Origin: Geopseudomonas aromaticivorans
Lineage (GTDB): Bacteria > Pseudomonadota > Gammaproteobacteria > Pseudomonadales > Pseudomonadaceae
Reading direction: 5' to 3'
Assembly: GCF_019097855.1 (NCBI RefSeq)
Contig: NZ_JAHRGL010000080.1
Coordinates: forward strand, 76,198-140,197
Length of the DNA stretch: 64,000 nucleotides
Below are positions 16,459 to 26,158 of this stretch, one piece after another. Numbering within the stretch: position 1 is the stretch's first letter; each line of letters starts with the position of its first letter. Both the position numbers and the translations under genes were made by a program. The notes under the pieces were generated by a model, which worked only from the letters and a program-made list of their open reading frames with translations, searched no databases and was not told where the DNA came from.

Positions 16459-19017
16459 ATGAACTCCATCGTCACCCCGATTCCGCGCGAAACCCTGATC
16501 ATCATCGGCAACGGCATGGTCGGCCATCACTGCATCGAGCAGTTGATCGAGCGCGGCGCGCTGACCCGCTACGCGGTCCACGTCTTCGGCGAAGAAGCGC
16601 AGCGCGCCTACGACCGCGTGCACCTGTCCGAATACTTCGGCGGCCGGGATGCCGAGTCCCTGGCCTTGTGCGCAGCGGACTACTACGCGGATCACGGCGT
16701 GCAGGCGCACCTCGGCGTGCAGGTGCTGGAGATCGACCGCGAGCGCCAGGAGGTAGTGACCAGCAGCGGCCGCCATGCCTACGACCAGCTGATCCTGGCC
16801 ACCGGCTCCTACCCCTTCGTGCCGCCGATCCCCGGTGCCGAAGGCAACTCGCGGCTGGTCTACCGCACGCTGGATGACCTCGACGACATCCGCGTCGCCG
16901 CCGCCAAGGCCCGGCGTGGCGTGGTGGTCGGTGGCGGCCTGCTCGGCCTGGAGGCGGCCAACGCGCTGAAATCCCTCGGCCTGGAAGCCCACGTGGTCGA
17001 GTTCGCCCCGCGCCTGATGCCGGTGCAGCTGGATGACGCAGGCGGCGCGGCGCTGAAGGCGCGCATCGAGGCGCTGGGCGTCGGCGTGCACCTGTCGCGC
17101 GCCACCCAGGAAATCGTCCTCGGCGAGGAATACGCCTACCGGATGAGTTTCAACGACGGCGAATTCCTCGAGACCGACCTGATCGTGTTCTCCGCCGGTA
17201 TCCGCCCGCAGGACGCCCTGGGCCGCAGCGCCGGTCTGGACATCGCCGCCCGCGGCGGCGTGGCGATCGACAACGCCTGCCGCACCTCGGATCCGGCGAT
17301 CTTCGCCATCGGCGAGTGCGCGTCGTGGAACGGCAGCGTGTTCGGCCTGGTCGCCCCCGGCTACAGCATGGCGCGCACCGTCGCGGCGCAACTGGCCGGC
17401 GAACCCGGCGAGCCGTTCACCGGCGCCGACATGTCCACCAAGCTAAAGCTGCTCGGCGTGGACGTCGGCTCCATCGGCGACGCCCACGGCGCCACCCCGG
17501 GCGCCAAGAGCTATCGCTTCATCGACGAGGCGACCGCCAGCTACCGGCGCCTGGTGGTCTCCGCCGACGGCAAGCACGTGCTCGGCGCGGTGCTGGTCGG
17601 CGACAACAGCTACTACGACACCCTGCTGCAGTACGCACAGAACGGCATCAAGCTGCCTTCGGATCCGTCCAGCCTGATCCTGCCGGTTTCCGACGGCGCC
17701 CCGGCGCTCGGCGCCGATGCCCTGCCGGACACCGCCACCATCTGTTCCTGCCACAACGTCACCAAGGGCGCGGTGTGCTGCCAGGTCGAGGCCGGCATCA
17801 CCGACCTCGGCGAGCTCAAGGCGGCGACCAAGGCCGGTACCGGCTGCGGCGGTTGCAGCGCGCTGCTCAAGCAGGTCTTCGAGCACGAGCTGAGCGCCCG
17901 TGGCGTGGCGGTCGACAAGAGCCTCTGCGAGCACTTCGCCTACACCCGCCAGGAGCTCTACGCCATGGTGCGGGTCGAGGGGATCATCAGCTTCGAGGAG
18001 CTGCTGGCCAAGCACGGTCGCGGCCACGTCGGCTGCGACATCTGCAAGCCGGCGGTCGGCTCGATCCTGGCTTCCTGCTGGAACCAGCCGATCACCGACC
18101 CGCTGCTGGTGCCGCTGCAGGACACCAACGACACCTTCATGGCCAACATGCAGAAGAACGGCACCTACTCCATCGTGCCGCGTATCGCCGGTGGCGAGAT
18201 CACCCCGGACAAGCTGATCGCCCTGGGTGCCGTGGCCAAGAAGTACGACCTCTACACCAAGATCACCGGCGGCCAGCGCATCGACCTGTTCGGCGCCCAG
18301 CTGCACGAGCTGCCGGACATCTGGGGCGAGCTGATCGCGGCCGGCTTCGAGACCGGCCACGCCTACGGCAAGTCGCTGCGCACGGTGAAATCCTGCGTCG
18401 GCAGCACCTGGTGCCGTTACGGCGTGCAGGACAGCGTGAACATGGCGCTGGTCCTGGAGAACCGCTACAAGGGCCTGCGCTCGCCGCACAAGATCAAGTT
18501 CGCCGTCTCCGGCTGCACCCGCGAATGCGCCGAGGCGCAGAGCAAGGACGTCGGTGTGATCGCCACCGAGAAGGGCTGGAACCTCTATGTGGCCGGCAAC
18601 GGCGGCATGCGCCCGCGGCATGCCGAGCTGTTCGCCACCGACCTCGACGACGCCAGCCTGATCCGCTACATCGACCGTTTCCTGATGTTCTACGTGCGCA
18701 CCGCCGACAAGCTGCAGCGCACCTCGGTGTGGCGCGAGAGCCTGGAAGGCGGCCTCGACTACCTCAAGGCGGTGATCCTCGACGACAGCCTGGGCCTCGG
18801 CGCAGAGCTGGAGGCGCAGATGCAGCTGGTGGTCGACCGCTACGAATGCGAATGGGCCAACGCCCTCAAGGACCCGGAAAAGCTCAAGCGCTTCCGCACC
18901 TTCGTCAACGACGGCCGCGGCGACCCGGACATCCACTTCGTCAAGGAGCGTGACCAGCGCCGGCCGGTCCGCGCCTCCGAGCTTCACCTGATCCCCGTGA
19001 CCGAGGAGCTGAACTAA
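16459..19017 (+). CDS. nirB: Assimilatory NAD(P)H nitrite reductase, large subunit
   Basis: An 852-residue NirB/NasD-type enzyme that reduces nitrite to ammonium with NAD(P)H in the cytoplasm. Domains in order: FAD/NAD(P) oxidoreductase (IIIGNGMVGHHCIEQL; second dinucleotide site RRGVVVGGGLLGLEAAN), BFD-like [2Fe-2S] region (CSCHNVTKGAVC and CGGCSALLKQ), then the sirohaem/4Fe-4S half with the four cysteines in SCVGSTWCRYG and SGCTRECAEA. Length agrees with E. coli NirB. It is preceded by a sigma-54-type promoter and attenuator and overlaps nirD by one base. No nitrate reductase catalytic gene or transporter follows, so nitrate reduction must be encoded elsewhere. Confidence 0.96.
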   Translation: MNSIVTPIPRETLIIIGNGMVGHHCIEQLIERGALTRYAVHVFGEEAQRAYDRVHLSEYFGGRDAESLALCAADYYADHGVQAHLGVQVLEIDRERQEVVTSSGRHAYDQLILATGSYPFVPPIPGAEGNSRLVYRTLDDLDDIRVAAAKARRGVVVGGGLLGLEAANALKSLGLEAHVVEFAPRLMPVQLDDAGGAALKARIEALGVGVHLSRATQEIVLGEEYAYRMSFNDGEFLETDLIVFSAGIRPQDALGRSAGLDIAARGGVAIDNACRTSDPAIFAIGECASWNGSVFGLVAPGYSMARTVAAQLAGEPGEPFTGADMSTKLKLLGVDVGSIGDAHGATPGAKSYRFIDEATASYRRLVVSADGKHVLGAVLVGDNSYYDTLLQYAQNGIKLPSDPSSLILPVSDGAPALGADALPDTATICSCHNVTKGAVCCQVEAGITDLGELKAATKAGTGCGGCSALLKQVFEHELSARGVAVDKSLCEHFAYTRQELYAMVRVEGIISFEELLAKHGRGHVGCDICKPAVGSILASCWNQPITDPLLVPLQDTNDTFMANMQKNGTYSIVPRIAGGEITPDKLIALGAVAKKYDLYTKITGGQRIDLFGAQLHELPDIWGELIAAGFETGHAYGKSLRTVKSCVGSTWCRYGVQDSVNMALVLENRYKGLRSPHKIKFAVSGCTRECAEAQSKDVGVIATEKGWNLYVAGNGGMRPRHAELFATDLDDASLIRYIDRFLMFYVRTADKLQRTSVWRESLEGGLDYLKAVILDDSLGLGAELEAQMQLVVDRYECEWANALKDPEKLKRFRTFVNDGRGDPDIHFVKERDQRRPVRASELHLIPVTEELN

Positions 19018-19397
19018 TGAGCCAGTCAAACGCCGCACTCAACCAATCCGCAGCCAATGCCATCGAATGGCGCGCCCTGTGCAGCCGCCAGGATCTGGTG
19101 GCCAACTCCGGCGTGGTCGCCTGGCTGGACGGCGCCCAGGTGGCGCTGTTCCACCTGCCGCACACCGCGGACGGCGAGCAGCTCTACGCCATCGACAACC
19201 GCGATCCCAAGTCGGGGGCCAACGTTATCGGCCGCGGCATCGTCGGCAGCCTCAAGGGCGACCTGGTGATCGCCTCGCCCCTGTACAAGCAGCACTTTCG
19301 CCTGCAGGACGGCAGCTGCCTGGAATACCCGGAGCAGCGCCTGCGCGTCTGGCCGGTACGCCTGAACGGGGATGCGGTGGAGGTTGGCCTGGCGTGA
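19017..19397 (+). CDS. nirD: Nitrite reductase small subunit
   Basis: A 126-residue NirD protein with the Rieske-like fold but without the cluster-binding Cys/His pairs, as is normal for NirD. Recognisable stretches are WRALCSRQDLVANSGVVAWLDG, QLYAIDNRDPKSGANVIGRGI and SPLYKQHFRLQDGSCLE. It assembles with NirB. Its ATG overlaps the nirB TAA by one base, indicating coupled translation. Confidence 0.94.
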   Translation: MSQSNAALNQSAANAIEWRALCSRQDLVANSGVVAWLDGAQVALFHLPHTADGEQLYAIDNRDPKSGANVIGRGIVGSLKGDLVIASPLYKQHFRLQDGSCLEYPEQRLRVWPVRLNGDAVEVGLA

Positions 19398-19539
19398 GGC
19401 TGCGCGGCGTGCGGGCTGATCCAGCCCGGCGCCGCCGATGTCCAGGCCACAGCGGGGCATTGGTCATCCCCTGCCCCTCTGTGGCAGAGTGCGCGCTCTG
19501 CCGCGCCTTCTTCCCGCTTCCGAGAGCGCCCCGCCAGCC

Positions 19540-20424
19540 ATGGATATCAAGCAACTGCGCTTTCTCGTCGCCCTCGACGAAACCCGCCACTTCGGCCAGG
19601 CGGCGGCGCGCTGCCATGTCACCCAGCCGACCCTGTCGATGCGCCTGCGCAGTCTGGAAGATGAGCTGGGGCTGGAGCTGGTGCGGCGCAGCCAGCGCTT
19701 CGAGGGTTTCACCGCCGAGGGCGAGCGCATCCTCGCCTGGGCGCGCAGCCTGCTTGCCGCCCAGGATGGCCTGTATGCCGAGGCGGCGGCCTGTCGCGGT
19801 CAGCTGGTCGGCAGCCTGCGCCTTGGCGTGGTGCCACTGGCCGGTTTCGATCCGCTGCGGCTGGTGCGGCTGTTCGCCGACCGCCACCCCGAGCTGCGCT
19901 TCCAGCTGTTCGCCTTGAGCAGCGAGCAGATCCTCGAACGTCTCGGCCGCAATCAGCTGGATCTGGGCATTTCCTATCTCGACCGCCTGAACCCGCAGCA
20001 CTTCGCCAGTCTGGAACTGGCGGACACCCGCATGGGACTGCTGCACGATCGCCGCCATTTCCAGTTCGCCGCCGCGGCGCTGAGCTGGGAAGCGTTGGCC
20101 GCCCTGCCCCTCGGCCTGCTGTCCAGCGGCATGCACTTTCGCCAGTCCATCGATCACGCCTTGCGCAGCCGCGGCCTCAGCCCGCAGCCGCGTCTGGAGA
20201 CCGATGCGGTTCACCAGCTGCTGCAGGCGGTCAGTGCCGGGCTGTGCTGCGCGGTGATGCCGCTGGACAGCGGGCTGGACGAGCTGACCGAGCACCTGAC
20301 CCTGACGCCCATCGACGGTGCCCACACTCTCGCCCCGCTCGGCCTGATCCTGCGCCGCAGTGCTCCGCGCTCGGCGCTGGCCGAAGCGTGCTTTGCCGAG
20401 GCGCGGACGTTGCTCGACGCGTAG
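19540..20424 (+). CDS. LysR family regulator next to fdhD
   Basis: A 294-residue LysR-type regulator. The N-terminal winged helix-turn-helix is standard (MDIKQLRFLVALDETRHFGQAAARCHVTQPTLSMRLRSLE), followed by a type 2 periplasmic-binding-like effector domain (LRLGVVPLAGFDPLRLVRLF). The ATG at 19540 was chosen because it starts exactly at the conserved DIKQLRFL; the frame is open earlier but has no family match. Its 3' neighbours fdhD and the molybdoenzyme gene read the same way, so it probably controls them; the inducer is unknown. Confidence 0.9.
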   Translation: MDIKQLRFLVALDETRHFGQAAARCHVTQPTLSMRLRSLEDELGLELVRRSQRFEGFTAEGERILAWARSLLAAQDGLYAEAAACRGQLVGSLRLGVVPLAGFDPLRLVRLFADRHPELRFQLFALSSEQILERLGRNQLDLGISYLDRLNPQHFASLELADTRMGLLHDRRHFQFAAAALSWEALAALPLGLLSSGMHFRQSIDHALRSRGLSPQPRLETDAVHQLLQAVSAGLCCAVMPLDSGLDELTEHLTLTPIDGAHTLAPLGLILRRSAPRSALAEACFAEARTLLDA

Positions 20425-20579
20425 TTCGAGGGGGCAGCTGGCGGCGTGGCTTCCTTCCGGTGGCGCCCGCCGGTCCGCTGATAGATTTACTCGATCAATA
20501 CATCGGCAGCAGCGATTGGACGTGCTCATGCCCGGCGACCTAGTCTGGCCGGGTCGAATTGTCGCAGAGGGCCTTGCCC

Positions 20580-21410
20580 ATGCCCCGTCCTGCCGCCCGC
20601 TGCTCCGTCCCGCTCGCCACTGCGCGGCAACTGGACGGTTATGCCTACGCCGAACTCGCCGAGTCTGCACACGTTGCCGCCGCCGTACTGGCCGAGGAGT
20701 GTGCGCTGGCGATCAGCTACAACGGCCTCAACCAGGCGGTGATGATGGTCACCCCGCAGGATCTCGAAGACTTCGTGATCGGTTTCAGCCTGAGCAGCGG
20801 CCTGATCGACAGTGTCGATGATATCCATGACCTGCAGCTCCACGGTGAGGGCGCCACGCGCCATGCCGAGGTGCAGATCGCCAGCCGCGCCTTCTGGGCG
20901 CTCAAGCGCCAGCGCCGCCAGCTGGCCGGCAACAGCGGCTGCGGCCTGTGCGGGGTGGAGGCACTGGAGCAGGCGCTGCCGTCGCTCGCCGCGCTGCCGG
21001 GCGACGCCCTGCCGCCGGCTGACCATCTCGTCGGTCTGCGCGAGCGCATCACCGCCGCGCAGACCCTGGCCCGTCACAGCGGCGCGGTGCACGCCGCGCT
21101 GTTCGTCGACGCCGACGGTGCCATCGTCCTGTGCCGCGAGGACATCGGCCGCCACAACGCGCTGGACAAGCTGATCGGCGCCCTGCCCGGCGCCGGCAGA
21201 GCGCCCACTGCGGGCTTCGTGGCGGTGACCAGCCGCTGCAGCCTGGAGCTGATCCACAAGGCGGTGCGCGCGCGCATCGCCACCCTGGTGTGCCTGTCGG
21301 CGCCCACCGCGCTGACCGTGCAATGGGCCCGGGCACACAACCTGAACCTGATCCACCTGCCCCATCACAGCGCGCCGCGGGTCTACAGCCCGGCGCCCAG
21401 CCACTCCTGA
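20580..21410 (+). CDS. fdhD: Formate dehydrogenase accessory sulfurtransferase FdhD
   Basis: A 276-residue FdhD. It passes sulfur from a cysteine desulfurase to the molybdenum cofactor of formate dehydrogenase-type enzymes. The working cysteines are visible as GCGLCG at residues 121 and 124, the same numbers as in E. coli FdhD. Other family stretches are ALAISYNGLNQAVMMVTPQDLEDFVIGFSLS in two adjoining parts, and CREDIGRHNALDKLIG. The ATG at 20580 has AGAGG upstream. It stands directly before the YdeP-like gene (15-base gap), its likely client. Confidence 0.94.
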   Translation: MPRPAARCSVPLATARQLDGYAYAELAESAHVAAAVLAEECALAISYNGLNQAVMMVTPQDLEDFVIGFSLSSGLIDSVDDIHDLQLHGEGATRHAEVQIASRAFWALKRQRRQLAGNSGCGLCGVEALEQALPSLAALPGDALPPADHLVGLRERITAAQTLARHSGAVHAALFVDADGAIVLCREDIGRHNALDKLIGALPGAGRAPTAGFVAVTSRCSLELIHKAVRARIATLVCLSAPTALTVQWARAHNLNLIHLPHHSAPRVYSPAPSHS

Positions 21411-21425
21411 GTATCGAGACCGACC

Positions 21426-23771
21426 ATGCCCCGCGCCGACCGCTTCCACCCCGATGCCCGCTTCCAGCCCTACGCCGGCCCGGCCGGCGGCTGGGGCGCC
21501 CTGCGCAGCGTCACGCGTGCCTGGCTGGGCAGCGACAACGCGCTGAAGAACATCCGCACCCTGCTGAAGACCAACCAGAACGGCGGCTTCGACTGTCCCG
21601 GCTGCGCCTGGGGCGAGGCGCCGGGCAGCCACATGGTCAATTTCTGCGAAAACGGCGCAAAGGCGGTGAACTGGGAGGCCACCCAGCGCGGCATCGGTGC
21701 CGAGTTCTTCGCCCGCTACAGCGTGCGCCAGCTGCGCGAACAGAGCGATTACTGGCTGGAATACCAAGGCCGCCTGACCGAGCCGCTGCGCTATGACGCC
21801 GCCAGTGATCACTATGTGCCGGTCTGCTGGGAGGCGGCCTTCGCCCTGATCGCCAGCGAACTCCAGGCCATGGAGCATCCGAACCAGGTGGAGCTGTACA
21901 CCTCGGGTCGGGCCAGCAACGAAGCGGCCTTCCTCTATCAGCTGTTCGGCCGCGCGCTGGGCAGCAACAACTTTCCCGACTGCTCGAACCTGTGCCACGA
22001 GGCCAGCGGCGTCGGCCTTGGCCAGAGCCTCGGCGTGGGCAAGGGCACCGTCACCTACGCCGACTTCGAACATGCCGACGCCATCTTCGTGATGGGCCAG
22101 AACCCCGGCACCAACCACCCGCGCATGCTCGAACCGCTGCGCGAGGCGGTGCAGCGCGGCGCCCAGGTGGTGTGCTTCAACCCGCTCAAGGAGCGCGGCC
22201 TGGAGCGCTTCCAGCACCCGCAGAAGGCGCTGGAGATGCTCGCCAACGGCGATGCGCCGACCCACAGCGCCTACTTCCGCCCGAAACTCGGCGGCGATAT
22301 GGCCGCGCTGCGCGGCATGGCCAAGTTCCTCCTGCAGTGGGAGCGCGAAGCGCAGCAACAGGGCCTGCCGGCGGTGTTCGACCATGCCTTCATCGCCGAA
22401 CACACCCATGGCGTGGATGCCTACCTGGCCGCGGTCGATGCCACGCCCTGGGCGCAGATCGAGGCACAATCCGGCCTGCCACTGGCCGAGATCGAGCAGG
22501 CCGCGCGCATCTACCGTCACGCCGGACGAGTGATCGTCTGCTGGGCCATGGGCATCACCCAGCACCGCCATTCGGTGGCGACCATCCAGGAAATCGCCAA
22601 CCTCTTGCTGCTGCGCGGCAACGTCGGCAAGCCGGGCGCCGGTGCCTGCCCGGTACGCGGCCACAGCAACGTGCAGGGCGACCGCACCATGGGCATCAAC
22701 GAGCACCCGCCGGCGGTGCTGCTCGATGCCCTGGAGCAGCGCTTCGCCTTCGCCGTGCCGCGCCAGCCGGGGCACAACGCAGTGGCGGCGATCAACGCCA
22801 TGCTCGCCGGCCAGGTGAAGGTGTTCATCGGCCTGGGCGGCAACTTCGCCCAGGCCACCCCGGACACCCCGCGCACCCACCGGGCGCTGCAGAACTGCGC
22901 GCTGACCGTGCAGATCAGCACCAAGCTCAACCGCAGCCATCTCACCACCGGCCGGCAGGCGCTGATCCTGCCCTGCCTCGGCCGTACCGACATCGACCGC
23001 CAGGCCGGCGGCCCGCAGGCGGTGACGGTGGAGGACTCGTTCAGCATGGTGCATGCGTCCTGGGGCCAGCTCGAACCGCTGTCCAGGCAGATGCGTTCCG
23101 AGCCGGCTATCGTCGCCGGCATCGCCGCCGCCACCCTGGGCAAGCAGCCGGTGGACTGGCTGTGGCTGGTGGAGGACTACGCACGCATCCGCCAACTGAT
23201 CGGCGACACCATCCCCGGCTTCGCCGACTTCGAGCAGCGCCTGAGTCAGCCGGGCGGCTTCTATCTCGGCAACGCCGCGGCGCGCCGGCAGTGGCATACC
23301 GCCAGCGGCCGCGCCGAATTCAAGCACCACGCGCTGCCGGAAGACCTGCTGCCGGAGCAGGTACGCAGCCAGCAGGTCAAGCCGGACCTGATCCTGCAGA
23401 CCCTGCGCTCCCACGACCAGTACAACACCACCCTGTACGGCCTCGACGACCGCTATCGCGGGGTCAAGGGCATGCGCGAGGTGGTGTTCGTCAACCCGGC
23501 GGACATCCAGCGCCTGGGCCTGCAAGCGGGCCAGCAGGTCGATCTGCTGTCGCTCTGGGACGACGGCATCGAGCGGCGGGTGGAAGGCTTCACCCTGCTG
23601 GCCTACGACACCCCGCTCGGCCAGGCGGCCGCCTATTACCCGGAAACCAACCCGCTGGTGCCGCTGGACAGCTTCGGCGACGGCAGCCACACGCCGACCT
23701 CAAAGTTCGTCGCCATCTGCGTGCTGCCAACGCGCGGCCAAGGACTGATCGCACGCGCGGAAGCCGGTTAG
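21426..23771 (+). CDS. FdhF/YdeP family molybdopterin oxidoreductase
   Basis: A 781-residue molybdopterin-dependent oxidoreductase of the FdhF/YdeP family. It has FDCPGCAWGE near the N-terminus, cofactor-binding stretches such as ELYTSGRASNEAAFLYQLFGR, DCSNLCHEASGVGLG, FVMGQNPGTNHPRM and LLRGNVGKPGAGACPVRGHSN, and the C-terminal MopB-type barrel (SHDQYNTTLYGLDDRYRG). There is no signal peptide, so it is cytoplasmic. E. coli YdeP is linked to acid resistance; the substrate of this branch is not established. Pairing with fdhD implies that its cofactor needs sulfuration. Confidence 0.9.
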   Translation: MPRADRFHPDARFQPYAGPAGGWGALRSVTRAWLGSDNALKNIRTLLKTNQNGGFDCPGCAWGEAPGSHMVNFCENGAKAVNWEATQRGIGAEFFARYSVRQLREQSDYWLEYQGRLTEPLRYDAASDHYVPVCWEAAFALIASELQAMEHPNQVELYTSGRASNEAAFLYQLFGRALGSNNFPDCSNLCHEASGVGLGQSLGVGKGTVTYADFEHADAIFVMGQNPGTNHPRMLEPLREAVQRGAQVVCFNPLKERGLERFQHPQKALEMLANGDAPTHSAYFRPKLGGDMAALRGMAKFLLQWEREAQQQGLPAVFDHAFIAEHTHGVDAYLAAVDATPWAQIEAQSGLPLAEIEQAARIYRHAGRVIVCWAMGITQHRHSVATIQEIANLLLLRGNVGKPGAGACPVRGHSNVQGDRTMGINEHPPAVLLDALEQRFAFAVPRQPGHNAVAAINAMLAGQVKVFIGLGGNFAQATPDTPRTHRALQNCALTVQISTKLNRSHLTTGRQALILPCLGRTDIDRQAGGPQAVTVEDSFSMVHASWGQLEPLSRQMRSEPAIVAGIAAATLGKQPVDWLWLVEDYARIRQLIGDTIPGFADFEQRLSQPGGFYLGNAAARRQWHTASGRAEFKHHALPEDLLPEQVRSQQVKPDLILQTLRSHDQYNTTLYGLDDRYRGVKGMREVVFVNPADIQRLGLQAGQQVDLLSLWDDGIERRVEGFTLLAYDTPLGQAAAYYPETNPLVPLDSFGDGSHTPTSKFVAICVLPTRGQGLIARAEAG

Positions 23772-23884
23772 CGCGCTGGTTCCGGCTTCGCGGGGGCGGC
23801 GATTGCTGCCGCCAGACGCTCGGCTACTCTATCTGTCAGAGGGCGGATGCACGCCACCAGTGCGCCGACAGCGAGGTAACGGGC

Positions 23885-24061
23885 ATGAAAGTCGTCCATT
23901 GCAGAGAGTGCAAGAAGGAGATACCGCCGACCGCCAAGGTCTGCCCGTATTGCCGGGCCGAAATCCCGGGCGAGAGTTCTCTGACCCTGACGATCAAGTA
24001 CGCGCTGTTCTTCGTGATTCTGGCGGCCCTGGCTTTTGCGCTGTTCAACGTCGGCCGCTAG
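23885..24061 (+). CDS. Small zinc-ribbon membrane protein
   Basis: A 58-residue protein. The N-terminal half is a zinc ribbon with two CxxC knuckles (CRECKKEIPPTAKVCPYCRAE, split: CREC and CPYC), the C-terminal half a single membrane helix (YALFFVILAALAFALFNV). GAGG lies before the ATG at 23885. Small tail-anchored zinc ribbons of this kind have no assigned function. It is close behind the YdeP-like gene but separated by about 110 bases. Confidence 0.8.
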   Translation: MKVVHCRECKKEIPPTAKVCPYCRAEIPGESSLTLTIKYALFFVILAALAFALFNVGR

Positions 24062-24099
24062 ACGCCGCGCCTTGTGTCGGTCGCCAGGCTGGCAGCCCG

Positions 24100-26094
24100 T
24101 TAAGCCGACCGACTGCCTCGTTGCTTGCCGCGCGCGGCCAGCACCTGCGTCGCCCCCTGGGTTTTCTGGGTATACCAGAGCACCCGACTCACGCCCCGGG
24201 TAATCGCCACATAGGCCAGGCGCAGACTCTCGTCCTGCATCGCCTGGTCGTAGCTGTTGCGGAAGAAGCCCGAGTAGGCGTACAGCGCGTTGCGTAGCGG
24301 GTGTTTTTCCGGCGGCGCGCAATCGTCGACGATGATCGCCACTTCGGCCTGCAGCCCCTTGGCGCGGTGGATGGTGTAGGCCTTGACCGGCAGCTTCTTG
24401 TCCAGCTGGCTCTGGATGTTCTGCAGGGGTTCGTTGCGGCGGCTGAGGACCAGCACGGAGGTGCGCTCGGCGCTCTGGCGGCTGGCGACGTGGGCGCACT
24501 GGGCGTGGATTTCCTTGAGCAGCTCCGGCAGGCGGGTCTTCACGTCAAAGCGCGACACCACCTCGACGCCATGGTCGCCCGGCTGCATGGCCTTGCACGC
24601 CCTGCTGGCCTTGGCCTGCTTGAATTCGACGCCGCCCAGCACCGCCTCGCCATCGCGGATCACCGGCTCGATGGAGCGGTAGTTGGTTTCCAGCATCAGC
24701 ACCGCGCTGCTCTTCGCCCGGCCCTTGCCCGGGAAGTACTTGTCGAAGTCCATGAACAGCTCGGGCGAGCTGCCGCGCCAGCCATAGATGGACTGCCAGT
24801 CGTCGCCGATGGCCATCAGGCTGACCGCTGCGCCCTGACGGGCCAGGCCGCGGTGCAGCGCCTGCAGCCACTGGACGATCTGCGGGGAGATATCCTGGAA
24901 CTCGTCGATCAGCAGGTGGGTGAACGGGGCCAGGGCCGGCGCCGGCATCCCCTGCCCGCCCGCCGCCAGGATCTGGGTGAGCTTGTGGAAGGCACCGTTG
25001 AAGGTCAGCAGACCCTGCTCCTGCAGGCAGGTCTCGAAGGTTTTCCAGAACAGCACCAGGGCCTCGACGAACACCCGCTCCCGCGCCGAACAGCTCAGCG
25101 CCTGCGTGTCTATCTGGTCGAGGCGGATGCCGATGCTTTCCATGAAGCCCGCCTGGGCATGGAAGGCTTCGAACAGCGGCAGCGCGGTGAACTCGCCGGC
25201 CAGCTTGAAGCCGTCCAGCGGCGCCTTGGGCACGCGGGCCTGCCGGCCTTCGCCATCGCCAGCCGGCAGCGGCGGCAGGCCCAGCAAGCTGTGCACCCGC
25301 TCGCGAAAGTCCGCTTCCTCGGCATAGCAGCGCTGGTAGGCCTGCTTGAGCAGGCGCTGCTGGGCCGGCTTCAGGCGCGCAGAGGTCAGCGGATTGTCCA
25401 CTTCGGTGGCCGAGGCGTTGCGCTCGTCCAGCTGTTCGAACCACAGCGGGTTGCCCAGAGCCTCCTTGGCCAGCACGGCCATGGCCGAGTGGAAGGTGCG
25501 CACGCATTGCCTGGCCTGGCCGGCATCGAAGGAGTATGGCCAGAAGCCGAGCACCCTGGTCAGCTGCTCGCGCAGCTGCGCGCAGGAGGCGTTGGTGAAG
25601 GAAATCACCGTCAGGCTCTCGGGCTTGATGCCCATGTGACAGAGCATGAACACCACCCGCAGCACCAGGGTGGTGGACTTGCCCGATCCGGCCCCGGCGA
25701 AGATCCGCGTGACCGGATGGCGACTGAGGATCATCGCCCACTGCTCATCCGAGGGCGCGCTGACCACTCCGGCGGCCACCGCCTGGCCGACCCGCTCGCG
25801 CATGGCCTGGACCTGCGGATCGTCGATCGCCAGCGGCGCCGGCCCGTAGATGCCCTCGCTGGCCCGCTTGGCGGGCTGGGCACGGGGTTTGGCTGGCTTC
25901 TTCTCGGCGCTCACCCGGGCCTTGCCGGCGGCAGCGCCGTCCTGCTTGCCCCGCGACTTCGGCTTGGCCGGCACGGGCTGCTGGTGGAACAAGGCCGCTC
26001 CGCTGCTGGCGCGCAGGTACGCCGTGGTCCTCGGGAAGTAACGCGCCAAGGCTCCGGAGAGGAGCAGTTTGTAGCGTTTGACGGCAGACAGCAT
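24100..26094 (-). CDS. UvrD/Rep superfamily I DNA helicase
   Basis: A 664-residue SF1 helicase. After a low-complexity Lys/Ala/Pro-rich region (about residues 35-85) come Q motif and Walker A (IFAGAGSGKSTTLVLRV), motif II (LLIDEFQDISPQI), motif III (AIGDDWQSIYGWRGS), motif IV (LETNYRS), motif V (YTIHRAKGLQAEVAII) and motif VI (RLAYVAITRGVSRVLWY). Such enzymes unwind DNA with 3'-5' polarity in repair and replication restart. The ATG at 26094 (MLSAVKRYKLLL) is preferred over an upstream frame that runs into glgB and has no ribosome site. Not UvrD or Rep itself, as it is shorter and its C-terminus differs. Confidence 0.88.
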   Translation of the reverse strand: MLSAVKRYKLLLSGALARYFPRTTAYLRASSGAALFHQQPVPAKPKSRGKQDGAAAGKARVSAEKKPAKPRAQPAKRASEGIYGPAPLAIDDPQVQAMRERVGQAVAAGVVSAPSDEQWAMILSRHPVTRIFAGAGSGKSTTLVLRVVFMLCHMGIKPESLTVISFTNASCAQLREQLTRVLGFWPYSFDAGQARQCVRTFHSAMAVLAKEALGNPLWFEQLDERNASATEVDNPLTSARLKPAQQRLLKQAYQRCYAEEADFRERVHSLLGLPPLPAGDGEGRQARVPKAPLDGFKLAGEFTALPLFEAFHAQAGFMESIGIRLDQIDTQALSCSARERVFVEALVLFWKTFETCLQEQGLLTFNGAFHKLTQILAAGGQGMPAPALAPFTHLLIDEFQDISPQIVQWLQALHRGLARQGAAVSLMAIGDDWQSIYGWRGSSPELFMDFDKYFPGKGRAKSSAVLMLETNYRSIEPVIRDGEAVLGGVEFKQAKASRACKAMQPGDHGVEVVSRFDVKTRLPELLKEIHAQCAHVASRQSAERTSVLVLSRRNEPLQNIQSQLDKKLPVKAYTIHRAKGLQAEVAIIVDDCAPPEKHPLRNALYAYSGFFRNSYDQAMQDESLRLAYVAITRGVSRVLWYTQKTQGATQVLAARGKQRGSRSA

Positions 26095-26158
26095 TCGGCG
26101 ATTCCCGCTCAGGCCAGGAGGTGATGGGCCGCTATGGTAAGGGTTTTTGCCCGCCGAT

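Noticed and set aside
20526-23690. Open frame of 1054 codons antisense to fdhD and the YdeP-like gene
   Set aside because: The composition is His/Gln/Arg/Ala-rich shadow of GC-rich codons on the other strand; the sense proteins match families along their length.
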